A DNA stretch of 64,000 bases from Pusillimonas sp. (lineage in GTDB: Bacteria; Pseudomonadota; Gammaproteobacteria; Burkholderiales; Burkholderiaceae_B), in assembly GCF_029263785.1 (NCBI RefSeq), contig NZ_JAJUFE010000008.1, forward strand, positions 1 to 64,000. Direction: 5' to 3'. A model generated the notes under the pieces. That model made no database searches. It saw only the letters and a list, made by a program, of their open reading frames with translations, and was not told the DNA's origin. Numbering within the stretch: position 1 is the stretch's first letter; every line of letters starts with the position of its first letter. The position numbers and the translations under genes are program-made. This document shows, in pieces, positions 63,298 to 64,000 of the stretch.

Positions 63298-64000
63298 AGC
63301 CGTACTGGACTGTTCTGCAAGCTCCCATCGAGGACGCACCGTAAACGAATGGTTGTTGACGTCGAGATTGACCAGGCCGGCCTGTACACGCATTGCCGCC
63401 GCATACGCGATCATGGCACCGTTGTCCGTACACAAATCGAGTGGCGGGAAAAAAACCTCTCCGTTCATCAACCGCACCGCGTCAAGCAGCTTTTTTCGTA
63501 AAGGACCGTTCGCCCCGACGCCACCGGCCACCACCAGGCGGTTCAGTCGGCTGCGTTTCAACGCCTTGATTGCCTTGCCGGCCAACACGTCGACAATTGC
63601 CGCCTCGGTAGCAGCAGCCAGATCGGCGCGCTGAGTTTCAGAGAGACCACCGGCCTGTCGCTCCAGCGCCTTCATGCGGGTCAGGACCGCCGTCTTGAGG
63701 CCGCTGAAACTGAAATCGAGATCGGGGCTGTGCAGCATCGGGCGCGGCAAATCAAAGGCGTCGGCTCTGCCCTGCCGTGCCAGGTTGGATAAAGCCGGCC
63801 CCCCCGGATAGCCCAAACCCAGCAATTTTGCAGACTTGTCGAACGCTTCTCCGGCTGCGTCATCGAGCGTCTCACCTAGCAGCTCGTACTGCCCCACCCC
63901 TTCGACCTTCATCAGCTGTGTATGACCACCAGAGACCAACAGCGCCACGAAAGGAAACGCCGGCGCGGGTTCGGCCAACAGCGGCGACAGCAGATGGCCT
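63289..64000 (-). CDS. tsaD: tRNA N6-adenosine threonylcarbamoyltransferase, C-terminal part
   Basis: Transfers threonylcarbamoyl to A37 of ANN-decoding tRNAs. About 236 residues are inside the window; the start lies beyond base 64000. The fragment opens [13 protein letters not shown] and contains the ASKHA-fold [12 protein letters not shown], the [20 protein letters not shown] motif, [23 protein letters not shown] and [11 protein letters not shown]. The first metal-binding His motif is in the missing part. The last codons (AAA, stop) fall within a tandem repeat. Confidence 0.96.
   Translation of the reverse strand, partial: GHLLSPLLAEPAPAFPFVALLVSGGHTQLMKVEGVGQYELLGETLDDAAGEAFDKSAKLLGLGYPGGPALSNLARQGRADAFDLPRPMLHSPDLDFSFSGLKTAVLTRMKALERQAGGLSETQRADLAAATEAAIVDVLAGKAIKALKRSRLNRLVVAGGVGANGPLRKKLLDAVRLMNGEVFFPPLDLCTDNGAMIAYAAAMRVQAGLVNLDVNNHSFTVRPRWELAEQSSTAAA

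Overview
The window reads as chromosome of a GC-rich betaproteobacterium, most likely of the Alcaligenaceae (the Bordetella / Achromobacter / Pusillimonas side of the Burkholderiales). Supporting signs are the folC-SPOR-cvpA-purF cluster, a lipoyl-domain-carrying E3 in an aceE-aceF-lpdA operon, a gmk-rpoZ-spoT cluster, nadE next to a PII gene, and surE-pcm-nlpD. This placement is inferred from gene content and protein style, not from a database search. No tRNA, rRNA, CRISPR array, transposase or phage gene was seen. Genes are densely packed, and many neighbours share a 4-base ATGA stop/start overlap.

Layout. 1-4.5 kb: start of a flavin monooxygenase, then folC, a SPOR-domain protein, cvpA and purF on the minus strand. 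4.6-10.9 kb: pyruvate dehydrogenase operon aceE-aceF-lpdA (minus), closed by a clear terminator. 11.2-16.5 kb: divergent two-component pair coupled to folD, then oligopeptidase A. 16.6-19.4 kb: SCO protein, a second Lpd-like flavoprotein and a nitroreductase. 19.5-26.2 kb: RND efflux operon (adaptor, pump, outer-membrane factor) with pdxJ coupled to its end. 26.4-30.8 kb: ABC importer of the ABC_sub_bind type, a spermidine-synthase-like protein and exonuclease III. 30.9-34.4 kb: small unknown protein, gmk, rpoZ, spoT. 34.5-41.2 kb: M23 peptidase coupled to an ABC ATPase, tesA starting within the same CATG, ppiD, a glycerophosphodiesterase, rlmJ and a pseudouridine synthase. 41.2-45.7 kb: nadE, PII, an orphan amino-acid-binding protein and a YbdG-type mechanosensitive channel. 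45.8-47.2 kb: argH.

47.2-57.0 kb is the main accessory region. It holds a two-partner secretion pair (FHA-like exoprotein TpsA then transporter TpsB), a 69-residue unknown gene, and a divergent 1212-residue regulator. The regulator combines a winged helix, a BTAD domain, a cyclase-like domain and an AAA ATPase. It starts right after a perfect tandem 11-bp repeat whose period matches that of SARP-type binding sites. All ten cysteines of the exoprotein fall in five close pairs. The regulator and secretion pair plausibly form one regulated surface-adhesin module; that link is inference.

57.0-64.0 kb: rlmD, a His-rich Spy/CpxP-like periplasmic protein, a 3'-5' exonuclease coupled to nlpD-pcm-surE (with no rpoS at the usual place), plsY, and the 3' part of tsaD, separated from plsY by a short tandem repeat.
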